The notes: generated by a model not told the origin, from the sequence alone. A stretch of DNA of 64,000 nt from Treponema pedis (GCF_017161325.1 NZ_CP045670.1:1543367-1607366); one strand, 5' to 3'. Numbered from the stretch's first letter, positions 1-10,238 are shown. Translations and numbers: made by a program.

Positions 1-712
1 CATCTTTTTGTTTTTGTTCTTCAAGCCGTTTTTTATCCGCCTCTTCTCTAGCCTTTGCTATGGCTGCCTCTTCTTTTCTTTTAGCTTCGGCAAGAGCTGC
101 TTCCTCTTTGCGTTTTTTTTCGGCGTTTTCACGCTCTTTTTTTTCTTTGGCTAAACGCTCTTCTTCCGTTTTTTTGCGTTCTTTTTCTTCGGCATCGCGT
201 TTTGCTTTTTCTTCAGCTTCTTTTTGCCGTTTTGTAATGTCGGCCTTTTTCTTTGATTCGGCTTCCGCAAGAGCTTTTTGTTCTTGTATAAGAGCCTCGT
301 GTTTTTTACGCGCTTCTTCCGTCCGTTTTAATGCTTCTTCGACCTTTCTCTTTTTTTCGGCAGCGGCTTCTTCTTCTTTTTCTTTGGCTGAAATATTGCC
401 TTTCCCCGCGTCCAAGCTTTTATTTACTTCTTCGGCTTGTTTTAAGCGTTCGGCTTCCAAAAGGGCTAATTCGCTTTCTCTTTCTTTTTTTGCCGCTTCC
501 AGTTCCGCATCTATTTTCGCTCTTTTTTCTTCAAGGCGGGCAAGTTCTTCTTTTTCGGCTTCAATTTTTGCTTTGGTTTCGGAATCGAGTTCATAAGCGT
601 AGTTTGCATTGTTTTGTTTTTTTGAACTGAATAAAAAAATTCCACCTATTATAAGCAGGGCCAGTAACACACCGCTCAAAATTCCTATTAAAAATTTCTG
701 AAAATCAGTCAA
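1..712 (-). CDS. Membrane-anchored coiled-coil protein, TolA-like; runs off left edge
   Basis: The reading frame is open on the reverse strand from a TTG at 712 to the window edge (about 237 codons seen). A short N-terminus is followed by one hydrophobic segment at about residues 7-29, then from about residue 50 to the edge an almost pure Ala/Glu/Lys/Arg region that should form a long coiled coil. This is the architecture of TolA/TonB-like or other envelope-spanning proteins, with a C-terminal domain outside the window. The start overlaps the end of the upstream TPR gene by 8 bases, so the two are probably translationally coupled and work together in the envelope. TTG is chosen because it sits right at the upstream stop and the membrane segment begins immediately after. 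Function is unknown; similarity to TolA is compositional only. Confidence 0.75.
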   Translation of the reverse strand, partial: MTDFQKFLIGILSGVLLALLIIGGIFLFSSKKQNNANYAYELDSETKAKIEAEKEELARLEEKRAKIDAELEAAKKERESELALLEAERLKQAEEVNKSLDAGKGNISAKEKEEEAAAEKKRKVEEALKRTEEARKKHEALIQEQKALAEAESKKKADITKRQKEAEEKAKRDAEEKERKKTEEERLAKEKKERENAEKKRKEEAALAEAKRKEEAAIAKAREEADKKRLEEQKQKD

Positions 713-1443
713 GTTCGTTTTCCTCCGAATAATTTATAGTGTTTTCCGCTCCTGCGGAAACCGCATTTGCATCGTCTACCGATGAAAGGTTTGAATTTAC
801 TTCATTCATCAATTGTCTGTACCGTTCTTCAGCAGCACGGCGTTCCGCCTCTTCCGCAGCTTTTTTAGCTTCGGCAAGGGCTTGGGCTTTTAAAGCTTCT
901 TCTTTTGCACTTTCCAAAAGTGCTATCATTTTTTGAATTGACGGACGCTGAACGGTATTGTGTTCCAAGTTTAAATAAATTTTATAATCTTGTAAAGCAC
1001 CCTCGTGTTTATCCAGTTTGATTCTTGCGTTTGCCCTGTTTAAAAAGGAGGGGGAGTAAATACCGTTTGCCGCAATGGAATCGTTATAAGCCTGTTCCGC
1101 AGCATCGTAGCGGCTTTGCAGGAAATAAATATTTCCTATATTGTATGAGTAAAGATAGGAGTTTACCGAATCGCTTTTTCTCCCCATAGAAAGGTATGAA
1201 AGAGCTTCCGTGTATTTTCCGCAACGGAAATAGGCAACTCCCAGATATAGATAAACTGAAGGCGGAGTTCCCGGTTCTTTGCTGGCAGCAAAGAGGGCGG
1301 CAGCCGCCTGTTCGGGCTTATCGTCCGCTAATAATTTTTTACCTTCCGTAAAGTAATCAATACAGTAAACGAACGAAAAAAAGCACAAAAAAACGAAAAA
1401 ACGCCGTTTTTTTCATATTTAAGCAATAAAAATGAGCTTTCAT
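705..1443 (-). CDS. TPR protein, probably exported; apparent frameshift in the signal peptide
   Basis: Tetratricopeptide repeats fill the middle (motifs such as YLYLGVAYFRCGKYTEAL and NIGNIYFLQSRYDAAEQAY), followed by an Ala/Glu/Lys-rich helix and an acidic tail. The unbroken frame begins only at a TTG at 1388. Upstream, ATGs at 1443 and 1416 are in one common frame and preceded by a strong AGGAGG at 1460-1455; they encode a basic start plus hydrophobic run (MKKTAFFRF) that is out of frame with the body by one base. Removing one base from the 7-A run at 1387-1393 joins them into a normal signal peptide and gives about 245 aa. The gene is the first of a pair with the coiled-coil gene downstream and is divergent from the TPR gene at 1481. 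A scaffold role in envelope assembly is an inference. Confidence 0.75.
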
Positions 1444-1445
1444 AT

Positions 1446-1474
1446 TTGACATTCCCTCCTAAAAATTATACCAT
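1446..1474 (+). promoter_or_regulatory. Sigma-70-type promoter of the TPR gene; leaderless
   Basis: TTGACA at 1446-1451, 17-base spacer, TACCAT at 1469-1474. The ATG at 1481 is 7 bases after the -10 box, where transcription should begin, and no Shine-Dalgarno precedes it. The -35/spacer region overlaps the AGGAGG of the divergent gene. Confidence 0.6.
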
Positions 1475-1480
1475 ATAGAT

Positions 1481-2851
1481 ATGTCAACAGTAATTATACT
1501 TACAATTATTCTCGGCAGTATAGTGTTTTTTCTTATGCTGTTTGTTTTAAAATCTATTTTGTCTCCGAAAAAGATTTTCAAAATTCAAAAGGATCTTAAA
1601 AGCGGAAAATATTCATCTGCAATAAAAGGAGCTAAGTCTATTATCGCAAAGAACCCCAGAGATTCGGAAGCCCGCTATCTTTTGGGAAAGGCGTATCTTG
1701 CAGATAAAAAGCCTGAACTTGCTTTTATGGAATTCAAAACACTTAATAAAACGGCCGTGTTTAATAATCCCGCTACCGAAATTGAATTCAGGGACAGTAT
1801 AGCAGATTTATATTTAAAATTCCAGCAGCCTGATGAGGCTTTAAATGAGTATATTCTGTTAAATAAAAAAGACCCTAAAAACCCCAAGTATTATTTTAAA
1901 GCGGGGCAGCTTTATGAAAATAAAAATATGTCGGATCAGGCCCTTATGTATTTTCAAAAAACGATAGAAATAGATTCCCGTTTTGCAGAAGCCTATGCTT
2001 CAATGGGGCTTTTGCTTTTTAAAGCAAAACAATTTCCCGAAGCGGAAAAGGCTATTGCCACAGCACTTAAGCTAGATCCTGAAAACAGCGACACTCTTTA
2101 TTATCAGGGAAAGATTTTACGCGGGAAAAAGGATTATGCTCACGCTTTGGCGGCTTTTGAAAAAGCTGCCCGCAAGCAGGAAATAAGGACAAAGTGCTTT
2201 TTGGAGCGGGGGTGCTGCTATATGGAAACGGCCAGTACGGAAAAGGCCATTTTTGAATTTACCCGGGCTATAAAATCTTCAAAACAGACCTCTTCTCCCG
2301 AGGTTTTGTACTCGCGCTATCTTTTAGCCGAGTGTTATGAAAAACAGCGTGATTTCGATAAGGCGATAGAAGAATGGGAAGCCATTTCGGCCGTAAAACC
2401 GAAATTTAAAGATGTGGCTCAAAAGCTGACGGAATATTCGGACTTACGTACGAACGACAGAATGAAAGAATATTTAACTTTGGTAAAAGATGAATTTTTT
2501 CAAATGTGCCGATGTATAACCGAGCAATATTTCGATTATCCCGTACAGGCGGTAAAAGAAATTAAAATAGGTTGCAGTATTTTAGCTGTGGAAAAAGGCT
2601 CGGAACAATGGCTTAATACGCGGAAAAAACCGCAGCTTATGATTTTTTCGCGGGAAAGCGAAACCATAACGGAGCAGTTTTTGCGTTCGGTACATGAGGA
2701 AATGAAAAAGCAGGGCGTGGTAACTGCGCATATTATAACTTCTTCAGGGTTTTCGCGCGATGCGATGGCTTTCGCCGAAAACAGACCCTTCGATTTGATA
2801 GACAGACAAAAACTTGAAAAAATTGTTGAAAAAGTTAAATTTAACTTTTAA
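1481..2851 (+). CDS. TPR protein with N-terminal membrane anchor and C-terminal Mrr-like fold
   Basis: 456 aa. One membrane segment (about residues 4-27) anchors the protein, with a basic stretch after it. Residues about 35-320 are a series of TPR units (for example AEAYASMGLLLFKAKQFPEA, ALAAFEKAARK). The last about 120 residues resemble the end of the Mrr/restriction-endonuclease-like fold: a Thr-Ser-Ser-Gly-Phe-Ser element followed by a helix and the FDLIDRQKL segment. The Gln/Glu-x-Lys catalytic core expected just before it is not visible, so nuclease activity is unlikely. Conserved TPR proteins of this kind occur in treponemes. It is followed closely by a metallophosphoesterase-like gene (18-base gap) and is probably co-transcribed with it. 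A role as a membrane-bound adaptor is an inference. Confidence 0.8.
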   Translation: MSTVIILTIILGSIVFFLMLFVLKSILSPKKIFKIQKDLKSGKYSSAIKGAKSIIAKNPRDSEARYLLGKAYLADKKPELAFMEFKTLNKTAVFNNPATEIEFRDSIADLYLKFQQPDEALNEYILLNKKDPKNPKYYFKAGQLYENKNMSDQALMYFQKTIEIDSRFAEAYASMGLLLFKAKQFPEAEKAIATALKLDPENSDTLYYQGKILRGKKDYAHALAAFEKAARKQEIRTKCFLERGCCYMETASTEKAIFEFTRAIKSSKQTSSPEVLYSRYLLAECYEKQRDFDKAIEEWEAISAVKPKFKDVAQKLTEYSDLRTNDRMKEYLTLVKDEFFQMCRCITEQYFDYPVQAVKEIKIGCSILAVEKGSEQWLNTRKKPQLMIFSRESETITEQFLRSVHEEMKKQGVVTAHIITSSGFSRDAMAFAENRPFDLIDRQKLEKIVEKVKFNF

Positions 2852-2869
2852 AAATATTTTAGGATAATA

Positions 2870-3526
2870 ATGATGAAAAAGATTCTTTGCGTTGCGGATC
2901 AAATCGACCCTGTTATATACAGTAAAAATATAAAAGATAAATACGGCGATATGGATTTTATCATTGCGGCAGGAGACTTGCCTATGGAATACTTGGATTT
3001 TATTCAAGCATCTTTAGGCAAACCTCTTCTTTTTGTTTTGGGAGGGCATTATTTAAAATCTCTTACCCATTATCACCCCGAAATGGCGGAAAAAACAAAA
3101 AACGGTGAAATTAACAAGTTTAAAAAAAACAACCTTTTTAAAAGCGAAAACGGGACTTATATAGGCTTTAAAACTTTTAAACAGGATAATCTTTTAATTG
3201 CAGGGATTTCGGGAGCAAAAAAAGAAAATGACGGTAAAAATCAGTTTACTGAACGGCAAATGCGGCGGAAAATTATTGCTATGATACCACACTTACTGGT
3301 TAATAAAATAAAGTATGGGCGTTATGCGGATATTATTGTAAGTCATGCTCCTATAGCTTCGGCAAACGGATTTAAATGTTTTGAAAAATTCATTAAATTA
3401 TTTAAACCTAAATATTGGCTGCACGGTAATGTCCATATTCATAATTCCAAAACACCCAGAAGTACAAATATAGAAAAAACGGAGGTTATTAACGTATATA
3501 GCAGGCATGTTTTGGAAATTTCTTAA
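2870..3526 (+). CDS. Calcineurin-like metallophosphoesterase family protein
   Basis: 218 aa, cytoplasmic. Motifs of the metallophosphoesterase fold appear in order: AAGDLP (about residue 34), GGH (about 58), SHAPI (about 152) and HGNVH (about 190). The first motif, normally Asp-x-His, is replaced by ADQID near residue 9, so one metal ligand may be missing and the enzyme may be altered or inactive. The gap from the TPR gene is only 18 bases, so the pair is likely one transcript. Substrate is unknown. Confidence 0.75.
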   Translation: MMKKILCVADQIDPVIYSKNIKDKYGDMDFIIAAGDLPMEYLDFIQASLGKPLLFVLGGHYLKSLTHYHPEMAEKTKNGEINKFKKNNLFKSENGTYIGFKTFKQDNLLIAGISGAKKENDGKNQFTERQMRRKIIAMIPHLLVNKIKYGRYADIIVSHAPIASANGFKCFEKFIKLFKPKYWLHGNVHIHNSKTPRSTNIEKTEVINVYSRHVLEIS

Positions 3527-3574
3527 ACAAAATCGAAAAACTCAAAATTTATTATCATAATTTCAAAAACAATC

Positions 3575-3603
3575 TTGACCATATCGGCTATAGATGATAA
3601 AAT
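3575..3603 (+). promoter_or_regulatory. Promoter of the rsbU-like operon; near-leaderless
   Basis: TTGACC at 3575-3580, 17-base spacer, TAAAAT at 3598-3603. The ATG of the next gene lies at 3613, leaving 0-3 bases of leader and no recognisable ribosome binding site. Confidence 0.6.
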
Positions 3604-3612
3604 CAAACAAAG

Positions 3613-5280
3613 ATGAAGACTATCGATTCATTAAATAATTACACATTTATTGCCGTCTTATGTTTTGCAGCCTTTATTGTTATATGGCTTATTATTACAG
3701 CTAAAAAAAATAAAACGGCTTCTTATATGGCCTTTATAAGAGCGGCTCTTTTTCCGTTGCTTTTTATTGTTTTATTCAGGCTGCTGTCGGCAATTTTAAA
3801 AATCTCTTTAGTTTCGGATTTGGGGTTTTTGCTTGCAGGTATAAGTTTTATACTCTATTTCCGCTATGCCTGTAAATTGTATTTTAAGGAACAGGCTGAA
3901 GTCTATGAAAAAGAAAGGCAAAATGAGGCTTATATAACTAAATTAAAAAACAGCCCTGTAGAAGAATCGAAACAGGCTGAAAAACTTTTGCATACAAGCA
4001 GGATTTTGTTAAACCGTACTTCAGGAATGATTACCGGGAAAAAAGATATTTCTTCCGAAATGTATGAAAACATAGTAAAAGTTTTTTTAGAACAGTTGGG
4101 TGCCGACGGAGCGGTTATTTTAATTGCGGACAGCCTGGAACAAACCCTTGCAGTTAAAGCTATAAAGGGAAAGTTCCCGCCGCCTTATAAACTGCCTGGA
4201 GATGTGGTTCATAAAGAGGACCATGTTGTTACGAATTTTAAATATGCCCAATTTAAACTTGATGAATCCGTTTTCGGCGAAGTCCTTATGCAGGGCAATA
4301 TGAGGCTTATAAAAACCGGCGAAGGAAAAAACATTTTGCCCGATAACGGCGAAGAGCCGTTTCTGCAATACGGAAGTTTAATGTTTTTTCCGCTTATAGC
4401 AAACAACAGGGCTGTAGGAGTTGTTGCAGTATCGCGTTCGCCGGGAAGTCAGTCTTTTGAAGAGTCGGATTCAAAAATCGGTGAAAACCTTGCCGCTTAT
4501 ACCGCCGAAATCGTTAATTTGACGATTACGCTTAATGAAGCGAACGAATCGGCCGAAATTGAAAATATAACCGAAACGGCGGCGGAAATTCAGTCAATAC
4601 TTTTGCCTAAGAATTTAAGAAAGATACAGCAGCTGGATATCGGAGAGCATTTTGTACAGGTTAAGGGTATTTGCAGCGACTATTACGATGTAATAACGAA
4701 GGGTAATAAAACATTTATTATTACTGCTGATGTTGCGGGAAAAAGCGTACATTCGGCGATTATTATGGTTATGCTCAGGTCTATTTTATATCTTGTTACA
4801 AGTGCGAAAAATTCTACGGAATTTATTTTGGATACTCTTAATAAGGGTATTACCGGTAAAATTGAAATAGACCATTTTGCAAGCGTATCCATTTTGTGCT
4901 ATGAAGAAGGTAACGATACTCTTGAGTTTATAGGTGCGGGAAATCAAGCTTTAATGTTGTGGAAAAATCAGGCAAATAAAATAGAGCTGTTTAAGCAGAA
5001 TACCGACCCTATAGGTGTAGATATGAATTCGAGCTACAAAAGCAAAACTATTTCTTTTGAACGAGGCGATATCGCGGCTCTGTATACAGACGGAATGGTT
5101 GAAACGGTTAATTCTTTGGGCGAACAATACGGAATACGCAGGTTGGCGTCCGTTATTGCGGCAAATACATCGGAAAAGTCCAAAGATATTGCCGCAAATG
5201 TAAAAAAAGATATGGAATCGTTTATGGGAAAAACAAAAGCTCATGATGACCAAACCTTGTTGATTATTAAGACTAGATAA
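3613..5280 (+). CDS. rsbU: RsbU-like PP2C serine phosphatase with membrane and GAF domains
   Basis: 555 aa. Three membrane segments at about residues 10-30, 42-62 and 66-88, a short coiled linker, a GAF-like sensor domain (about 145-305), then a SpoIIE/PP2C-type phosphatase domain (about 340-553). Phosphatase motifs are present: CSDYYDV, ADVAGKS, ALYTDGMVE and HDDQTLLII with the metal-binding aspartates. It should dephosphorylate the STAS protein encoded next, linking an envelope or ligand signal to a partner switch. The next two genes encode the STAS antagonist and the kinase-like partner, spaced by about 22 and 9 bases, so the three form one operon. No sigma factor gene is adjacent, so the output is unknown. 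The symbol is given by domain order and context. Confidence 0.85.
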   Translation: MKTIDSLNNYTFIAVLCFAAFIVIWLIITAKKNKTASYMAFIRAALFPLLFIVLFRLLSAILKISLVSDLGFLLAGISFILYFRYACKLYFKEQAEVYEKERQNEAYITKLKNSPVEESKQAEKLLHTSRILLNRTSGMITGKKDISSEMYENIVKVFLEQLGADGAVILIADSLEQTLAVKAIKGKFPPPYKLPGDVVHKEDHVVTNFKYAQFKLDESVFGEVLMQGNMRLIKTGEGKNILPDNGEEPFLQYGSLMFFPLIANNRAVGVVAVSRSPGSQSFEESDSKIGENLAAYTAEIVNLTITLNEANESAEIENITETAAEIQSILLPKNLRKIQQLDIGEHFVQVKGICSDYYDVITKGNKTFIITADVAGKSVHSAIIMVMLRSILYLVTSAKNSTEFILDTLNKGITGKIEIDHFASVSILCYEEGNDTLEFIGAGNQALMLWKNQANKIELFKQNTDPIGVDMNSSYKSKTISFERGDIAALYTDGMVETVNSLGEQYGIRRLASVIAANTSEKSKDIAANVKKDMESFMGKTKAHDDQTLLIIKTR

Positions 5281-5302
5281 TGATGCTATTAAGGAGACTG
5301 AT

Positions 5303-5641
5303 ATGGAGTTAAAAATCCGAAAAAACAAAGAAGTTTACATTGTTGACGTAAGCGGTGAGATGGATTTATACAATTCGTATAGGCTAAAAGAACTCGTCAT
5401 GAAAATGATAGAGCGTCAAATTAAATGTATGGTAATTAACCTTGAAGAAGTGGATTATATCGATTCTTCGGGAATAGGAGCGTTGATTTACATCTGTTCA
5501 ACGGTAAAAAAGATGAATCTAAAACTTTATATTACCAATATTCACGGTTCGGTAAAAAAAGTTATAGAACTTACAAAACTTATGGGCTATTTTCCTATTA
5601 CCAACAGTTTGGAAGAAGCCTTACAAAAACTTGAAGACTAG
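5303..5641 (+). CDS. rsbV: STAS-domain anti-sigma factor antagonist
   Basis: 112 aa, a single STAS domain. The phosphorylation loop DSSGIG is at residues 54-59, with Ser55/Ser56 as the likely phosphoacceptor. In the RsbU/V/W system the unphosphorylated form binds the kinase-like partner and frees its target. Strong ribosome binding site (AAGGAG, 10 bases before ATG). It sits between its predicted phosphatase and kinase. Confidence 0.9.
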   Translation: MELKIRKNKEVYIVDVSGEMDLYNSYRLKELVMKMIERQIKCMVINLEEVDYIDSSGIGALIYICSTVKKMNLKLYITNIHGSVKKVIELTKLMGYFPITNSLEEALQKLED

Positions 5642-5650
5642 GAGGCAGGT

Positions 5651-6193
5651 ATGGATTTAATAAAAGAACTTAAAGTTGATGAGGCTAGTCCCTTATTCGA
5701 TAAAACGGGGATGCTTTATAAAGAATTTCCATCGGATTTTAGACAAATCAGATATTTTACCCTTTTAATAGTGCAGTCCGCCCCCCTGGAAATTAAAGGT
5801 ATAAACCTTTTGGAGCAGCAAATAAGCGAAGTTATTAAAAATGCCGTAAAACACGGTAATAAATGTAACCTTGCGAAAAAAGTTAAAGTGTGGTACGATT
5901 TCAGCTCCACGCATGCTCATCTAATTGTTGAAGATGAAGGAGCCGGTTTTAAAGAAATAGATAAATGGAACGAGTTTAACAGAAAGCGCTTGGAATGTCT
6001 TCATAAACAGGATTTTACCAATTTAGCTGATTATGTATCATTTAGAACAAAAAATAGCGATGAACATGACGGCGGAAACGCTCTTTTTGCCGCTTTAGAA
6101 TATTGGGACGGCGGCTTTGTCTTTAATAATAAAAAAAATGCCGTTGCAATGCTTAAAAAATATCCGCAAAAAAAACACGGTATCTTGGTATAA
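5651..6193 (+). CDS. Anti-sigma-factor-type serine kinase (HATPase_c, RsbW-like)
   Basis: 180 aa with a GHKL-type ATPase fold. The N box has Glu60, Asn64 and His68 (EQQISEVIKNAVKHGN) and the G1 box is VEDEGAGF at 93-100. The segment between about 100 and 150 is longer than in RsbW. The expected role is to phosphorylate the STAS protein and bind a downstream target. An AGGAGG lies 6 bases before ATG, 9 bases after the STAS gene. The target is not in the window, and spirochaete versions may control something other than a sigma factor. Confidence 0.8.
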   Translation: MDLIKELKVDEASPLFDKTGMLYKEFPSDFRQIRYFTLLIVQSAPLEIKGINLLEQQISEVIKNAVKHGNKCNLAKKVKVWYDFSSTHAHLIVEDEGAGFKEIDKWNEFNRKRLECLHKQDFTNLADYVSFRTKNSDEHDGGNALFAALEYWDGGFVFNNKKNAVAMLKKYPQKKHGILV

Positions 6194-6196
6194 ATT

Positions 6197-7035
6197 CTAT
6201 TTTCCGTATTTGGAAAAATATGTATTTTCGTATAAAAACCGTTTATCTTCTTCTTGGATACCGTCTATTGCAAGACAGGTTATGGAGTATTCCTTTTTAT
6301 AAAAAATACCTTTTAAAGGGTATTCAAATAAAAAATAAGACAGGAATTTTATTTGTCTTCTGCCTAAGCGGATTTCAGTACGTGCCGACTGCATAGAAGA
6401 AATCCTCTTGGTGTTTTGTGTCGTACTAAAAATAAGCATGTAGCTGCCGTCCGAAAAACAAGGGAGGGTTCGTGTTTAGGCCGCTTTCCCTTTTTGTCTA
6501 TTTCATATACTCTTTCCGTTAAAGCGGGGGGAAGGTCGTCCTTAGGTAATTCCGCAGCTGAAAAAAAACTCTCCGTAAAAAGTAAAAAATCTTCATATTC
6601 TTCTTTACGGGATAAATCGTTTTTTAAAGAATCGGATAAATTTTCAGCGTTCAATTTTAAAGGAAAATCAGGTGAAATATCGGCACTGAATTTTCCGCCC
6701 CCTGAATTGGTAAGTGTAATAACTCCGGTTTCGTTTTTTTCGATAAAGTCATATTTGTATAATACGGAAGAAAATTTAAAAAAAGAAAATTCTTTTTGTA
6801 TATTTATTTTACCCGTAAAATAAAGAGGCCGTTTTTTATGAGTAAAAAGAACTTTTACTTCTCCTGCGGCTTCTCCTGTTTTATTTACAAAAAAAATACA
6901 GGAGTTTTTTATTTTATATTGCATCTTATTTAACCGCAAAAGTCCGTTTGAGTGTAAAATTGTAATAACGGGTTTTTCTTCTAAAAAAGATTTAAAAATA
7001 TATTCGCTTTCAATTCTATTCAATTGAGCCGGCAT
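6197..7035 (-). CDS. Conserved treponemal protein of unknown function; one frameshift
   Basis: Two overlapping reverse-strand frames belong to one gene of about 279 aa. The first runs from about 7035 through a beta-rich region, and the second covers the C-terminus ending at 6197. They meet at a 5-A run (6454-6458). Adding one base gives a smooth join (PSLVFSDGSYMLIFSTTQN) and a length divisible by three. ATG at 7035 is preferred over 7065 because it reduces overlap with the upstream lipoprotein gene to 20 bases. The sequence is beta-strand rich with no signal peptide. A PilZ-type fold was considered, but the diagnostic RxxxR/DxSxxG motifs are not clear, so no function is given. Confidence 0.6.
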
Positions 7036-7644
7036 CAGTATCTCCGATAATATCGAACGAATCAAGCTGCCATTTTTCGTTTAAAAAAACGGCTCCTATT
7101 TCCAACATAGTGTAAAACTTTTTTTCACCTTTTATATTACATCTGAATTTTGCAATCATTATTCCTTCATCATTATATTCAGGACGTGAGTAAAAAATTG
7201 AAGAAATCTCTTTTAATAATTTTAACTTATAATTTATCATAAACGGTAAAAAAACTTTTCCTTTTACGCAAATGTCTTCTTTAATTTGTTTTTCTTAATT
7301 TGAATCGTAAGCGAATTGAAAAAAGAAATAAGGGAAGGATCAATTCCTGAATAATCGAGAACTCCTAACCCTTCAAGAGAAGGAAAGATGCTTTCAGTTA
7401 AGTCCGTATCGCCGTATTTGTAAAGGGTATCGGTTTTTAAGTCTTTTACTTGAAAAGGCTCCGGTAAAGGCTCCTTTAAAATAGTTTCGGATTCCGTCCA
7501 GCTGAGCGCGGAAAAATATTGTTCGGACCTTTTTAAAACGGTTTCACCTCCGTTTCCTTTTCCGGAAATTGCAGGTTTACATGAAAAAAATAAAAAAAGA
7601 GAAAGGAGAAAAATCGATATTGAAAAATGAAATTTTACTTTCAT
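7016..7644 (-). CDS. Putative lipoprotein; one frameshift
   Basis: About 209 aa after correction. The N-terminus is a lipoprotein signal (MKVKFHFSISIFLLSLFLFF followed by SCKPA) with the lipidated Cys at about residue 22. The frame appears to stop at 7264, but adding one base to the 5-T run at 7289-7293 continues into a second open segment ending at 7016 (KKKQIKEDICVKG across the join). The C-terminal part reads as a folded alpha/beta domain. It lies upstream of, and overlaps, the 6197-7035 gene, so the two are probably one operon. No function recognised. Confidence 0.65.
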
Positions 7645-7790
7645 AATAAGAATTATAACATATATTCCGTAAGTAAGACAAGGGATTGTTTTTAGTAGGT
7701 GCGATTTTTTCAGGTTTAAATTTGCCGTTCTTCGGCTTTGTTTGTAAGACTTGCCGAAAAATCGTCAATCGGGTGTTGATTTTGCAGTTC

Positions 7791-7820
7791 TAGACAAACC
7801 CTCGTATTTTGTGTTATAGT
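7791..7820 (+). promoter_or_regulatory. Probable promoter of tyrosine phenol-lyase gene
   Basis: TAGACA at 7791-7796, 18-base spacer, TATAGT at 7815-7820, about 45 bases of leader to the ATG at 7871. The tryptophanase gene has a similar -35 (TAGACT). Confidence 0.5.
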
Positions 7821-7834
7821 ATCTTACAATGTAG

Positions 7835-9250
<1,416 letters not shown>

Positions 9251-9270
9251 CGGAAAATTGAATATGCCGT

Positions 9271-9306
9271 AAAAAGCCTTTTAAGAGAATTCTTAAAAGG
9301 CTTTTT
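9271..9306. terminator. Strong bidirectional-type terminator after tpl
   Basis: A perfect 16-base-pair inverted repeat (9271-9286 with 9291-9306) with a 4-base loop, A-run on the left arm and T-run on the right, 21 bases after the tpl stop. Confidence 0.9.
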
Positions 9307-9458
9307 AAATTTTTAAAATTCGGTAATTGTTTATTTATGCTGATGGTTTAATCCGTTCCGGGCTGAAAACGATACACCGACTCTCTTAGGGCGAGGTTAT
9401 TGATTAAAATAAGCGATTTTTATAAATTTTTAATATCGATTTTCATGGAGGCTTTTTT
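9307..9458 (+). other. Intergenic leader before the PhnC-type gene; no element recognised
   Basis: This 150-base stretch has a GC-richer core at about 9340-9400 in otherwise AT-rich DNA. It may be a structured 5' leader, but it matches no riboswitch consensus that I can recall. GGAG at 9447-9450 serves the TTG start at 9459. Confidence 0.3.
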
Positions 9459-10235
9459 TTGATTTTAGAGTTTAAAAATGTTTGCAAAACATACCGTTCA
9501 GGTTCCGAAGCATTAAAAAATATTTCTTTTACCGTAAATGAGGGTGAAACCCTTGCGGTAATAGGAGCGTCCGGAGCGGGAAAATCAACTATGCTCAGGT
9601 GTATTAACCGTTTAATCGATTTTGAGCAGGGGAAAATTATATTCGACGGTAAAAGCGTAAAAGAGGCTTCAAAAAAAAACTTAAAACAAATAAGAGCAAA
9701 TATAGGAATGATTTTTCAAAATTATAATTTAGTGGAGCGTCTTAATGCGATAGAAAATGTTTTGCACGGCTGTTTGGGTTCAATTCCTTCATACCGAGGA
9801 GCATTAGGGTTTTACAGCGAAAAAGAAAAAGAAAAAGCTTTTTCGCTTTTAGAGGCCGTCGGTATGGAAGAGTATGCTTATCAACGGTGCAGCGAATTAT
9901 CTGGCGGTCAAAAACAACGTATAGGAATTGCAAGGGCCTTAATGCAGGAACCTAAACTCCTTCTTTGCGATGAACCTATAGCATCTCTTGACCCTCAATC
10001 TTCGGAAATTGTTTTGGATTATATAAAAAATTTTTCGGTAAATAAAAATCTTGCATGTATTATAAATTTACATCAAATTGATTTTGCAAAAAAGTATGCA
10101 GACAGAGTTATTGCCATGCGCAGTGGAAAAATTATTTTTAACGATAAACCTGAAAAACTTACGGGAGAAATATTGCATGAAGAAATTTTTAACCGTTTAA
10201 ACGGCAACGGTACAAATAAAAACGGGAAAAAATAA
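9459..10235 (+). CDS. phnC: PhnC-type ABC transporter ATP-binding protein
   Basis: 258 aa. Walker A GASGAGKS (about 37-44), Q-loop IFQNYNLVERL, signature [15 protein letters not shown], Walker B LLLCDEPIASLDP and His-loop LHQ are all present. The NLVERL/NVLHGCLG pattern is typical of PhnC, the ATPase of phosphonate/phosphite importers. Start is TTG at 9459 after GGAG; no better ATG is upstream. Two PhnE-type permease genes follow directly, but no PhnD binding protein is present. The substrate is therefore uncertain: phosphonate, phosphite or another small ligand. Confidence 0.85.
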   Translation: MILEFKNVCKTYRSGSEALKNISFTVNEGETLAVIGASGAGKSTMLRCINRLIDFEQGKIIFDGKSVKEASKKNLKQIRANIGMIFQNYNLVERLNAIENVLHGCLGSIPSYRGALGFYSEKEKEKAFSLLEAVGMEEYAYQRCSELSGGQKQRIGIARALMQEPKLLLCDEPIASLDPQSSEIVLDYIKNFSVNKNLACIINLHQIDFAKKYADRVIAMRSGKIIFNDKPEKLTGEILHEEIFNRLNGNGTNKNGKK

Positions 10236-10238
10236 TTT

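Noticed and set aside
60-596. Long forward-strand frame rich in Ser, Phe and Ala
   Set aside because: It is the antisense of the Lys/Glu/Ala coiled-coil gene; composition is an artefact and there is no start signal.
4120-4406. Reverse-strand frames inside the rsbU-like gene
   Set aside because: They lie entirely within a well-supported gene and have no ribosome binding site or recognisable protein.
7680-7790. Small hairpins upstream of tpl as an operator
   Set aside because: Only short imperfect repeats are present, with no recognised regulator motif such as a TyrR box.
9340-9400. Fluoride, TPP or cobalamin riboswitch before phnC
   Set aside because: A GCTGATGG stretch suggested one, but the conserved pairing and core nucleotides of these classes are not present.
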